Shown here: positions 1 to 10,269 of the stretch, one piece after another
How positions within the stretch are numbered: position 1 is the first letter of the stretch
Layout: each line of letters begins with the position of its first letter
Source: Pardosa pseudoannulata
Taxonomy: Eukaryota > Arthropoda > Arachnida > Araneae > Lycosidae
Direction: 5' to 3'
Assembly: GCA_032207245.1 (NCBI GenBank)
Contig: CM063500.1
Coordinates: 84,901,692-84,965,691 of the forward strand
Length of the DNA stretch: 64,000 nt
The notes under the pieces: model-generated
Told to the model about the DNA's origin: nothing
Seen by the model: the letters and a program-made list of their open reading frames with translations, nothing else
Database searches by the model: none
Translations under genes and position numbers: made by a program

Positions 1-4
1 AACT

Positions 5-588
5 GAGAAAACAAAAAGTTCTTGAAGTTAAATTTTTTGACTGAATTTATTCGTACGCCAAAAAATATTGATTTTCTTAACCTTCTGATACTTTTGTAAT
101 TTCATTTTGAATTGCATATTAAGTATATACAAAGAAGTATTGTAATCATAAAACAATATTTAACAACAAGTTAACAATATTTTACAAACTATTATTATTC
201 AAATCATTGTTCATAATTAAACTACACTTTATCTAGCATCCCTCTTATCGTTTAGTTCTTTTCACAAATTTTAAAACAAATAGGCACTCAACTTTGTATT
301 TTCCAAAGAAAGAAAAATAAAGAAAGTGTCGGAAAATAAATAAACTAAAACGGATCCCTTTTCTGAATAAACTGGGTAGAAGTTACAAAAAAAGAGGGGA
401 AAACAAAAAGTTTTTGAAGTTAAATATTTTTTGACTAAATTTATTTCTACGCCAAAAAATATTGAATTTCTTAGCTTTCTAATACTTTATTTTTTCATTT
501 TGACTTTTATATTAAGTACATACAAAGAAGTATTGCAATCCTAAAACAACATTTAACAACAAATTAACAATATTTAACAAAATTTTTA
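5..588. repeat. Two-copy direct duplication, offset ~392 bp
   Basis: A ~185-bp segment at about 5-190 recurs at about 397-588 with scattered substitutions and a few small indels. Both copies share ACAAAAAGTT near the start, ACGCCAAAAAATATTGA in the middle and ACAAAGAAGTATTG near the end, at a steady offset of 392-393 bases. The left copy begins near the window edge, so this may be the end of a longer tandem array to the left. The ~200 bases between the copies have no recognisable content. I see no coding potential. Confidence 0.8.
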
Positions 589-599
589 AGAATAATTTT

Positions 600-1299
600 T
601 ACGCTTTCCTTAATGACGTTCTCTTAATGAACAAATTGTTGAAATCATATTTGTGTTTGTATGTTTGTATGTTTGTTGTTTGCTCTTCTATGAAGTCGAT
701 AACACAAAGATGTAAGAAACTTGAAGAATGGATTTTATTATGTGGTTTTGAAACCAAAATTGTTGCATTTCATAATTTTATAGTTCACAGTAGGAAGTAC
801 ACGTATGAAGTTTGAAGCTCATAGTGCTTGTAATTATAAATATTTAATTATATACACTGCGACAATTTGAAAATTAATATGGAATTCTAAATACCAATTA
901 AATATTTTAATACCACTATCAATTAAATATTAAATATTATTAATTATAATTCTAAATAAGAATTCCAATATTTAATTTAGAATTAGAAATAATAATTCTA
1001 ATTCTGTATTCTAATTGTATTCCTTAATAAAGTGATAAATTTATTTTTTTATAATGCAATAAATACATTTATTATTTTATTTAAAGTAATTATTTTGACA
1101 TGCAATTATTTATTAAAAATTATTAAAAATTAATGTTAATGAAAGTTATTACCTCTATGTGACTACATAACATAATTTATGTTGCATTTTTTATGTTAAA
1201 TAATAAGTAACTGACTGATTGCTTTTTGTATTATTTCAATATAAATAATTAAATGAATAAAACTGTATAAAAGTATTTAAGTAATTTAAGTAAAAACTG
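600..1299. other. AT-rich spacer, nothing recognised
   Basis: This stretch is strongly AT-rich, with ATTAAATATT-type low complexity around 890-1020. The only open frame, 62 codons at 627-815 on the plus strand, has no recognisable motif, lies in biased sequence and has no splice or promoter support, so I do not call it a gene. Confidence 0.6.
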
Positions 1300-1617
1300 T
1301 ATTTAAGTAATTTAAAATAAGAAATGATTAAATGAGATGGTTAAAGGAATGACGTTATAATGTTAGAAAAGTGTTTTTTTAACTTTTTATTATGTAACAA
1401 ATTGATAAATTTAATCGCCTGCTCTAAACACTAGGAAAATAGGACTTGAAATAATGGTATTAATTGCTAGAATAGGGAGATAGGGGTGGATTGCGAACTT
1501 TGCTAATTCTAACTCATCAAGAATCCAATATGGATGCCTCTGTCCATTCCAGGTGCAACCGCTTCATAAATTCGAGGACAGATGGACATATAACTTAGGC
1601 TATTATTATATAGGGGA
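1300..1617 (-). mobile_element. Non-autonomous Helitron, 5' end fragment
   Basis: On the minus strand the element starts at 1617 with TCCCCTATATAATAATAG, preceded by A, as expected for Helitron insertion between A and T. It then follows the same sequence as the fuller copies at 20850-21660 and 30831-31593 for about 315 bases, and similarity stops near 1300. The 3' half with its hairpin and CTAG end is missing. The small minus-strand frame at 1509-1766 crosses the element end and is not a gene. This end abuts the 201-bp tandem array closely. Confidence 0.8.
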
Positions 1618-1651
1618 TAAAAATACAGGTATTTTTCATTAATCAAAAAAA

Positions 1652-2942
1652 GGAAAAATTGAAGAATATCCACAAATATAAAATTCTTAAATACTTTAAT
1701 ATACATAAAATCAAAATAGCCTGCATTGATATGAATTCCCTGATGTCCATAATTATGTATATCCATAGGCTGGGCTCGAAGTGGATATTAACTAATAATT
1801 CCTAAAGTAATAATTTACTTGCACATTTTAGCTGCTTCTATAATTCAAGAATAAATTGACGAATATCCATACAGTATAGCAATACATATACATACTGTAT
1901 ATGTATTGCTATAATGTATATGTATTGCTATACATATACATACATACAGTTTACATATACAAGTATAGCACTCTTAAACACTTTAATATACATAAAATCA
2001 AATTAGCCTGCATTGATTTCAAATGACCCACTGATGTCCCTAATTATGTATATCCATAGGATGAGCACGAAGTGGATATTTATTAATAATTCCTAGAGTA
2101 ATAATTTACTTACACGTTTTAGCTACTTCTATAATTCAAAGATAAATTGACGAATATCCACAAATACTGCACTCTTAAACACTTTAATATACATAAGGTC
2201 AAAATGGCCTGCATTGATTTCAAATGACTCCCTGATGTCCCTAATTATGTATATCCATAGGCTGAGCCCGAAATGGATATTAATTAATAATTCCTAGAGT
2301 AATAATTTACTTGCACATTTTAGCTGCTTCTATAATTCAAGGATAAATTGACGAATATCCACAAATATAGCACTCTGAAACACTTTAATATACATAAAAT
2401 CAAAATAGCCTGCATTGATTTAAAATGACTCCCTGATGTTCCTAATTATGTATAGCCATAGGATCTGCACGAAATGGATAATAATTAATAATTCCTAGAG
2501 TAATAATCTACTTGCACATTTTATCTGCTTCTATAATTCAAGGATAAATTGACGAATATCCACAAGTATAGCACTCTTAAACAATTTAACATACATAAAA
2601 TCAAACTAGCCGGCATTGATTTCAAATGACTCCCTGATGTTCCTAATTATGTATAGCCATAGGATATGCATGAAATGGATAATAATTAATAATTCCTAGA
2701 GTAATAATCTACTTGCACATTTTAGCTGCTTCCACAATTCAATGATAAATTGACGAATATTCACAAATATAGCACGTTTAAACACTTTAATATTCATAAA
2801 ATCAAAATAGACTGCATTGATTTCAAATGACTCCCCGATGTCCCTAATTATGTATATCAATAGGCTGGGCATGAAGTGGATATTAATTAATAATTCCTAG
2901 AATAATAATTTACTTTCACATTTTAGTTGCTTCTACACATAT
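1652..2942. repeat. Tandem array, ~201-bp unit, about 6 copies
   Basis: The marker TTCCTAGAGTAATAAT recurs at about 2090, 2291, 2492, 2693 and 2894, giving a 201-202 base period. An earlier copy at 1799 is displaced by an extra ~90 bases. Each unit also holds GACGAATATCCACAA, CCTGCATTGAT and AATTATGTATATCCATAGG. Copies differ by substitutions only, apart from that insertion. No reading frame persists from unit to unit, so this looks like a small non-coding satellite. It lies just downstream of the Helitron fragment. Confidence 0.9.
1875..1913. repeat. Perfect 16-bp inverted repeat inside the 201-bp array
   Basis: The arms TATAGCAATACATATA (1875-1890) and TATATGTATTGCTATA (1898-1913) are perfect reverse complements around a 7-base loop. 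Part of the arm recurs between 1914 and 1945. The hairpin lies in the ~90-base block that makes this array unit longer than the rest (about 291 instead of 201). Confidence 0.85.
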
Positions 2943-4073
2943 ATATTACTAAAGCTATATTAAATTTTCAAGAAAATTAATCAAACCTAGGGTAAATTAA
3001 TTTTAAATGTCTACTGTCATTTTAACATACGAGTTTTAAAGCACAATAAAGATTATTGCCTTGCATATGTACAGTGAAATTTTAAAAGCTGATCATGTTC
3101 ATTTTCAATTAAGCCAAAAGTTATTTGTAACACATAAAACTAGCGTAGATTTTATATTTAATTTGATTTAAGGCAACACATTAAAAGTGCTGAATATGGA
3201 ATGAGATAAACATTTTAAATGAAGTTATTTAGCTATGTTTATACTATATTTATCTCTACTACTTTAAATATATATTTGCGAAAATTAATGTATGTTTGCG
3301 AAATCGTATACGTTCTTTACAGTTCAGACAACTAGCAAGCATTCGATAAATTATCGTCGCGAATTTTGGTAAAAATGCAATACTTTTAAACCGGAGTCAG
3401 AAGAGAAATGGAGAGCATTTGAAAATTCCCCAGAGAAAAATATGTAAATGTTAAAAGTTCAATTGAATGTTAATTTTATACATACCTTCATCTGAAGTTC
3501 TGGGCAATTTTCAATAAAGTTATTAATAGGATTTGTTTAATCAAATCTTTATAATTTCTACTATTGAAAGGACTGAATTTTATGACAAAATAGTCATTTA
3601 ATTGTTTCGAAATTATCATGTCTAATTTATTTCAGAATTTGAGCAAAATGTGATATTAATGCATAGAATATATTTAATTAGGTGCAAAATAAATTGCAAG
3701 TTCTAATCTGGCACAAAAATCGCATACATATTACTTTCGTAGGCAGCAGTAAAAACATATATACATATATAAATATGTATATATAACTGCATAGTTTAGA
3801 ATCGGGGCCAACGCTGGCTGTACATTAAAATACACCTGGAAAATTTAATGATCAATATTTAAATATTTTAAATTGATAAATGATCAGCTTACGTTAATTG
3901 TTTCACACACGGTTATTTATGTTGAACTGAGGAAATTTTTATTTCCATAATACTTCGTACATCATAGAATAAATACTACATATTTATTATATTAATATAC
4001 ACTGAATATATTATGTTAGATATAAAATTCAAAGCACTTTTTTTAGAAGAAATTATTAGACTAAAATATTAGG
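2943..4073. other. Unannotated AT-rich spacer
   Basis: I find no transposase remnant, SINE box, tandem repeat or long open frame here. Short (TA)n and ATATGTATAT patches occur near 3760-3785. On the minus strand AGATGAAG is followed by GTATGT near 3490, but I see no credible exon around it. Confidence 0.5.
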
Positions 4074-4568
4074 TGTGATGAGGCGATTTAGATCTGTTAT
4101 ATAATTGATTCTTTCAAACAAGAAGTAAAGTGTTCGATATCTAAATCTGACCTCATCACATCTTTGTAACAAGACAGAGGACTATAAATTTATATTCAAC
4201 GGATATTGTTGTCTTGTATGGTGGTCTCGGGCGGGGTTCTGATCCCAGTCCCAGATTAGAATCCCGTCTCCGTACTTGACATTAAATAAGAATGTACCTT
4301 TGTGGAGTATTTATGAGTCCCTAAGGGACAGTGCCCAATTAGAAGGGATAAGGGTTTTCCCGTTGGCGGTCTTAAGGCGGGGTTTAAGCAGACCAATGAG
4401 ATTCTTACAACTATCCCGATTAGACGATAAGAAGGAAGAGGGGACAGGGTTGAAATAAATAAATATGAAGAATCTAAAAAATGGAGTTGATGTTTGGAGG
4501 TCCAAAAGAAGGTGTTTGATAGTCGAGATTAGAGGAGAGTCCGACAGAAAGTGTTCGATAGTCTAGAC
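4074..4568 (+). repeat. Dispersed repeat family A, copy 1, left part
   Basis: This GC-richer segment matches, in reverse complement, the segment at 32281-34240. It begins with an inverted-repeat block: GTGATGAGGCGATTTAGAT near 4075 against ATCTAAATCTGACCTCATCA near 4139. A shared core follows (AGAATGTACCTTTGTGGAG near 4291). From about 4480 it enters a degenerate minisatellite of GTCCGAC and GTGTTCGATAGTC motifs. It is interrupted at 4568 by the hAT element. It could be a solo LTR of an LTR retrotransposon, but I could not fix TG/CA ends with a target duplication, so I leave it unclassified. The frames at 4276-4505 lie in it and look non-coding. Confidence 0.75.
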
Positions 4569-4802
4569 CAGGGGTCGGCAACCTGTTTGTCCTTAAGGGC
4601 GCAATACTAAATTTGAAAATCACCGAGGGCGCATATTTTACAGATAATCAACAGGTATAAATAGGCATTAAAAAACAGATTTTTTATAACTTTATTTTGT
4701 TGGTGTCATACATAATGATACATATAATTCAGTGTGAAACTTGGGTGTCCATATTTTCAGCTAATTTCTTATAATTGGGGATATATTTAGAGTTCCCGGC
4801 CC

Positions 4803-7131
4803 TTAATCTAAATGTGAGTCATTAAGCTTTGTTCGGTATTTTGATTTCAAATATTTCATATTTGAGAACAAAGACTCGCAATTGTATGTTGTTGCACAAT
4901 ATGAATAAATTTTTAGCGCACATTTCCTTAAAATAGGATACTTATTTTCATCGACTAAGTTCCAAAACATTTTATCATTACTATGCGCTTTTAAAATAAT
5001 ATCACTTTGCAAGTTTATTATTTTTAATTCTAGGTCTTCGATATTATGAAGCTCGAAATACACTGAAACTATTTCAAGGACATCATCTTCAGTAACACTG
5101 AATGGATTTATGAAAAATCTTAGAACGGGTTCTAATGCTGCAAAATCTTCAAATCTAGAAGAAAACTCTTCTATTGGCTTATCTATAATTTCTATATATG
5201 ATGTAGCAGTAAAATTTTCATTATTCAAATTTAAACTCTCAACAGTATATTTTATATTTGGGAAATGTGATAATGATTTTTTTTTTCAGTAGATGGGATT
5301 TCAACAACACTAACTTGCATTTGAATGCATTTACTGCACTAATCATGTCAGTGATATGCCGATTTTTCTCCTTGTATTTTTAAATTTAATTCATTCAACT
5401 TTGCCGTTATATCTGTCAGAAATCCGAGGTCGATTAGCCAATCCTTATTTTCTAATTTGCTCGCTTCTTGATGCAATAAATTCCTTTATTTGTGGCAAAA
5501 GCATGATAAACAGCTCAAGTATTTTACCTCTGCTCAGCCACCTCACTTCAGTATGTAAAAGAAGATTTGTGAACTGAACGTACTCATCTTCTAAAAGTAA
5601 TTTAAACAATCTGTGTTGCATAGCTCCCGATCTTATGGAATTAATAATTTTTGTTACTATCGTAAATACGTGTTGAAAACCATTGTTTTTGCGCATAACA
5701 TTTCCTGATGTATGAGGCAATGATAAAAAATAAATTTAGGGAATAAGGAATCCTGTCTACATAAGGCAATAAATCCTTTTTTCCTACCAGTCATCGCTGG
5801 TGCCCCGTCTGTTGTAATTGACGATAACTTTTGTACAGGTAATTTTACATCTGTTATATACTTTTTAAAAGTAGAAAATATATTTTCTCCTCTGGTGCTT
5901 CCCTTTAATAGAAGAACTTTAAGGAATTCTTCTTTTGTTGTAAAATCGGAAAATACCATTTTCACGCAAATTGCTAATTGTGATATATTTGTCACGTCTG
6001 TCGATTCATCCATCTGTAGCGAAAAGAAAATACAATTTTCCATATCATTTGCTAATTCTGCCTCCATATTCTCCGCAATTACTTCAATTCTTCTAGTAAC
6101 AGTTCGTGCTGATAATTGCAACGCAGGGCCGTAGCCAGAAATTATACTCAGAGGGGGACATTGTTTTTTGTGAAGGATATTTAAATATGTATACTCCTAG
6201 TGAATATCATAATACAGTGTGATTTTAAAATATCAAAATAATTAAAAAATGACATAATGAATAAATTTATAGCCTTGAATGATTAATGTAGTAACTACAT
6301 AATGAATTTAATAGTAAAATTAACACTGAAAATATATAAACTTTATATGGTATTCAATTCTAATTTTTAAAAGAGAAGTATAACCAAAGATTGAAAGAAA
6401 ATGAAAATGTTCAAAAATTTACTTGTATATCATGAAATATGCTCTTTTTGAAAATTTCGCCAAAAAATGTTCACAATTTCTTCTGATCGTGCACCAATAT
6501 TGTGATGAGATGCCAAAAGTGCTAGTCAGTCTGTTTTTACATGTCGAATCCAATTTGCACCTATTCCTTAATTCAGCGTCACTGTTCTAAGCCCACTGTT
6601 ATCTATGCACAGCTAGGCAGATGACACTACCACACATGAACCCTTTTCTTTATACGAAACGGTCTTTAAGAATTTTGGAGGGGGACCGGTCCCCCATATC
6701 CCTCCCCTTGCCTACGGCCTTGTTGCAACGTGTTTATAGCTGAAGCTATTTCATTTTTATTTTTAAATTCTTCAAAAACTGAATCAGCAGCTTCTAACAT
6801 GTCTTCTTTCACTAATTCTTCATCTATAAATGTTTTTTTTATTCTTAGCTAGCAAATGCGATATTTTATATGACGCGATTGTTGCTGCTTTATGTTGTTT
6901 CAGTGGTTTAGTAAAATAAGCTTTGCTGGTTAGTTATTGAAGATTTTAAAGAAATATTTTTTTTCTTCTAATTTCAGAGTTCATTGGATAGTCACTATCA
7001 AAATTGGTATGAACGATCTTAAAATGTCGTTCAATATTACTTTTCTTGGGAATCGCGACACTATTATTACACAACAAACAAATACACTTCCCATTTGTAA
7101 TCAACGAAATAATATAGATGTTCCCATTCAT
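4803..7131 (-). pseudogene. hAT transposase pseudogene (BED finger type), disrupted
   Basis: A transposase would excise and reinsert the surrounding hAT element in the nucleus. Reading on the minus strand, 7131-6946 encodes a BED-type zinc finger with CLLCNNS followed by IERHFKIVH, that is C-x2-C and H-x4-H ligands. Segment 6121-5657 carries FSLQMDESTDVTNISQLAI and SSITTDGAPAMTG, typical of the catalytic core of the GTF2IRD2/SCAND3-like hAT group. Segment 5720-5445 continues with LLHTEVRWLSRGKILELF. Segment 5228-4803 ends with YNCESLFSNMKYLKSKYR, the C-terminal dimerisation region. At least two frame changes (near 5700 and between 5230 and 5440) and the insertion at 6124-6722 break it. Family assignment is firm; activity is excluded. 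Confidence 0.9.
6124..6722. mobile_element. hAT MITE, 599 bp, inserted in the hAT transposase
   Basis: The element starts CAGGGCCGTAGCCAG at 6124 and ends, in reverse complement, CAAGGCCGTAGGCAAGG at 6722. It is flanked by an exact 8-bp duplication TTGCAACG (6116-6123 and 6723-6730). It encodes nothing recognisable, and the interior is AT-rich with a GC-rich G/C-run just inside the right end (GGAGGGGGACCGG). Removing it and one TSD brings the two parts of the host hAT coding region back together, so it is younger than the element it interrupts. Confidence 0.93.
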
Positions 7132-7482
7132 CGTTAAAATAATATGTTCTTTTTCTTTTACATTTATCCATGAAGGGTTTTGAAAGAAAAGAATGATTTC
7201 GGATTACTTGGTAGTTTTAAATGCATGGTCTACGCATGGTCTATTCGAAATACGATCACACACTAACAAAAAATACGTGCGTGTTATTAGATGCGCTCAA
7301 GTTTAGCAAACTGTTAATCTATGCACAATCCTAAACTCAACTGACTATTTGCTGTATATTGCCGTTTGACAAGAGTGAGTAAATCACTCTGGCTATCATA
7401 CATTTATATTAGTCCAGCGAGGGCGCATTAAAAATCGATCTGGGGCGCCATGGCCCCGATCGCGCCGCGTTCCCTACCCCTG

Positions 7483-8095
7483 GTCTAGACGAAGAGAGGA
7501 GCCCGACAGAAGAGGTTCGGAAGTCCGACGAAAGGTGTTCGATAGTCTAGACTAAGAGAGTCCGACAAAAGGTGTTCGATAGTCCAGACGAGGAGAGAAG
7601 TCCGACGGAACTTGTTCGAGAGTCCAGCCAAGTCCGACGGGAAGTGTTCCTACATCAAATAGCACGGCCGCACTCCAAACACTCAGGAGAAAACCACGGA
7701 CCAGGTGTACGAAATATCCATAGATACCCATCAACCAGCAGTTTTCCTGGCACACCATCTTTACTCCCCAAAGGCACCCTTTTTTACATACATTTTGAAA
7801 TTGAGATTAGGTCCTCTCTCTATTTACAAAATTACTTAAGTATTAAAAAAATTGTCAGAGCTAATTTAGAAGATGTTGACAAAGCTTATTTTATGAAAAA
7901 TAGCATCAGTTTTGTATGTACATAGATGTATATATATATTATAATAAATTTACTTTTTTTCATATTTAACTAGTTTCGGATGCTGTTAATTTAGCTTTTA
8001 GTTTATCTTCATATTTATGTCTGTAGTTTCTCAGAACCTGTGGTTAAATTTTAGTACAAAAATACTTTACACAACGCAATTAAAATAAAATCCAA
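7483..8095 (+). repeat. Dispersed repeat family A, copy 1, right part
   Basis: After the hAT TSD the minisatellite resumes, with about five degenerate 35-40 base units containing GTCCGAC and GTGTTCGATAGTC between 7500 and 7640. Unique sequence then matches copy 2 (GAAATTGAGATTAGGTCC near 7797; TTTCTCAGAACCTGTGGTT near 8027). The match to the reverse complement of 32281-32600 continues to about 8095, so the element is longer than its GC-rich core. The frame at 7572-7925 runs through minisatellite into AT-rich sequence and is not supported as a gene. Confidence 0.7.
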
Positions 8096-8149
8096 ACTAT
8101 ACATTTGATCACAGGTTGATACTCAAATATAAACGAGGACTACACGACA

Positions 8150-9429
8150 TTAGGTTGGGGAAAAATCCATTATTTTTTCGGGAAATGGCTGTAGTGATCA
8201 ATATCTCTTAAAGTATTTATCAAACAATTTGAAATTTATGCTCGTTGTCAAGGTGATATTTCACACTAAAAAAATGTTTTTACCGTTTTTTGGTTGGTCC
8301 ATTCAGTTGTGAGTTACAGGGTGTTAAAAATGGAAGTCAACAAAGAGAAAATTCGGTACATTTTACAGTTTTTCATCGATAAAAGCAAAAATGCAAGCCA
8401 GGCTGCTGAAATTGTGAATAGTGTTTATGGTGCCGATATTGTAGCAGCTAATTACGTGCAAATTTGGTTTCGTCCTTTCCGTTCAGGCATTTTTTTATGT
8501 TAAAGATGCACCTCGCACAGGCAGGCCCGTCGCCGAAAATGTCGATAAAATCACAGAAATAATCAAAGCTGACCACCATGTTAGTCGTAGCATCACCCAG
8601 TAGCTAAAGATCCACCATAAACTAGTTTTAAACCATTTGCGCAAAATTGGATTCAAAAAGAAGCTGGATGCTTGGGTGATACATAAATTAACAACAAAAA
8701 AACATGATGGATCGAATTTTCGTCAGCGAAGCCTTTACCAAACGGAATGAAATTGACTCATTTCTTAAACGAATGGTGACTGGGGATGAGAAATGGGTCA
8801 AAAACGACAATATTGTGCGAAAACGATCGTGGTCAAAGCGATGTGAAGCAGCTCAAACGGTGGCCAAACCAGGACTAAAGGCCAGGAAGGTTCTATTGTG
8901 TATTTGGTTTGACTGTAATTGAATCATTTATTATGAGATGCTTCCGTATGGCCAAACACTAAATTCAGATCTCTACTGTGAACAACTGGACCGCTTGAAG
9001 CTAGCGATTGACCAGAAACGGCCAGAATTGGCCAACAGAAGAGATGTTGTGTTCCATCAGGACAACACCAGGCCGTACAAGTCTGTAATGACTCGCCAGA
9101 AACTCAAGGAGCCTGGTTGGGAGGTTTTAATGAATCCACCACATAGTCCGGACCTGGCACCAAGCGAGTACCACCTTTTTCTCGCATTGGAAAACTTCCT
9201 GAGTGATAAGAAATTGGGATCAAGAACAGATTGTGAAAATCGATTACTAGAGTTTTTCGCCAATAAGGACTAAGACTTCTATGAGAGAAACATTATGTAT
9301 ATACCTTTAAAATGGAAACAAATTACAACAAAACGGTGCATATTTGACCAAAATAGGACAATCCGAAATGTGTTAAATAAAGTAATTAATTTCAAGCAAA
9401 AATAATAGATTTCTTTTTCCCCAACCTTA
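8150..9429 (+). mobile_element. Mariner transposon, near full length, inactive
   Basis: The left end starts TTAGGTTGGGGAAAAA near 8150, and the right end in reverse complement reads TAAGGTTGGGGAAAAA, ending near 9429. TA follows the right end; on the left the expected TA has decayed to CA. The ~1.28-kb size and the internal coding remains match the cecropia/Hsmar1-like group of mariners (D,D34D). A second, 5'-only fragment of the same family lies at 35113-35411 and differs in several positions, including the poly-T run. Confidence 0.92.
8330..9273 (+). pseudogene. Mariner transposase pseudogene
   Basis: The original start is most likely the ATG at 8330 (MEVNKEKIRYILQFF), which begins the N-terminal helix-turn-helix region as in other mariners. 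The frame then breaks around 8475-8505, reopens in another frame through DAPRTGRP, hits a stop near 8600, and is shifted again before the segment at 8704-8922 holding VTGDEKW, where the first catalytic Asp lies. A stop at 8920 precedes the last segment, 8938-9273, with HQDNTRPY (second Asp) and SPDLAPSEYHLF. In this motif the third catalytic Asp position carries Glu. The gene is clearly dead by stops and frameshifts. Confidence 0.93.
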
Positions 9430-9517
9430 TACTAAAGAAATGTAAATAGAATAATATATATTTATCATCAAAATAGAATTTTAACACTAGAAGTTCCATA
9501 ATTTCGATTACCCTTAA

Positions 9518-10265
9518 CCCTTTAAAGGTCACCAAAATAAGTTCATTGGAATTTAATGTAATTAGTTTATATATGTAATCTATGAACCTTATAAATGTGA
9601 AATATATAATACATTTTTTTATTCCTTAGGAGGGTTTGCCTTAGAGGATACCTAAGGAGGGTTTGACGAGTGGTTTAACTGAAAAACTCCTCCCCTGGTA
9701 TAGCCGAACGATGGCAAATTGGTTAAGGTGCTGGCCTTCGGTACCGGAGTTCGTGGGTTCGAATTCCACAGTGGCATGGATGTTCGTAGCCGTTTGGAAT
9801 TGGCTTTAAGCTGTAGGTCCCGGCCTCATTAGCAATCGTGTTGCAAAAAGTAGACCGTAGTACTCCAAACCAAACCAAGCCTCCCCTGGTATAGCATGAA
9901 TATTATGCTTTCTTAAAAGTTTAAATATATGGGAAGAACAATAGGAATCCTTAAAATAGTATAGTAAATAAATAGCTTAACAATTCATAAGTGTTGTTTG
10001 TATAGATACTTTTATTTGGGGTCATAAATGAAATAAACTGAATTACTGACTTGAAAAGAATTGAAAAATCATTCATGCCTCCAATTTTTTTTTAATTGCA
10101 GAAGCTCTTGATTCTTCATCATTGGCTTGCATATATCACAGATGTATGAGATTGAAGCTGTAAATAATTATAAAAAGATAAAGTAAAGTACTTCAAAAAA
10201 GTAAAGATTAAAAAAAAAGATGTTTAATAGTTGGTTTTGCTGCGAAACCACTGTCCGCTAAAGGA
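9518..10265. mobile_element. piggyBac-like MITE carrying a SINE
   Basis: TTAA occurs at 9514-9517 and 10266-10269. Just inside, the left end reads CCCTTTAAAGG and the right end in reverse complement reads TCCTTTAGCGG, an imperfect short terminal inverted repeat of the piggyBac kind. No transposase remnant is visible. The SINE at 9704-9879 sits inside it. The TIR match is short, so this is less certain than the other piggyBac-like elements here. Confidence 0.5.
9704..9879 (+). mobile_element. tRNA-derived SINE, full copy with 15-bp TSD
   Basis: The head reads GCCGAACGATGGCAAATTGG, containing an A-box-like segment, and GGTTCGAATTCC, a good pol III B box. The body has GTAGCCGTTTGGAATTGGC and TTTAAGC-GTAGGTCCCGGCCTCATTAGC, and the tail ends in CCAAACCAAACCAAG. 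A 15-bp duplication CCTCCCCTGGTATAG flanks the element (9689-9703 and 9880-9894), so this copy is complete. The tRNA-like head is part of the SINE and not a tRNA gene. Confidence 0.93.
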
Positions 10266-10269
10266 TTAA

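Larger units (their letters stand above)
4569..7482 (-). mobile_element. hAT DNA transposon, 2914 bp, with 8-bp TSD
   Basis: The ends are CAGGGGTCGGCAACC (from 4569) and, in reverse complement, CAGGGGTAGGGAACG (up to 7482). The same 8-bp sequence GTCTAGAC flanks both sides (4561-4568 and 7483-7490), the hallmark of hAT insertion. GGGCGCA/GGGCGCC motifs lie just inside both ends. The interior encodes, on the minus strand, a BED zinc finger and hAT transposase segments. It is a nearly complete but dead element, inserted into the minisatellite part of family A and itself split by a hAT MITE. The target fits the NNNTANNN pattern reported for Buster-type hATs. Confidence 0.93.

Noticed and set aside
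627..815. 62-codon ORF with a hydrophobic, Cys-rich start
   Set aside because: No domain, no splice or promoter context, and no second supporting signal in AT-rich DNA.
3480..3545. Minus-strand splice donor AGATGAAG|GTATGT
   Set aside because: The nearest acceptor-like CAG is 14 bases upstream, giving no plausible exon.
4276..4505. Small ORFs on both strands in repeat A
   Set aside because: They overlap each other, lie in a dispersed non-coding repeat, and are not open in the second copy.
9704..9780. tRNA gene with B box GGTTCGAATTCC
   Set aside because: It is the tRNA-like head of a SINE with body, tail and target duplication, repeated at several loci.
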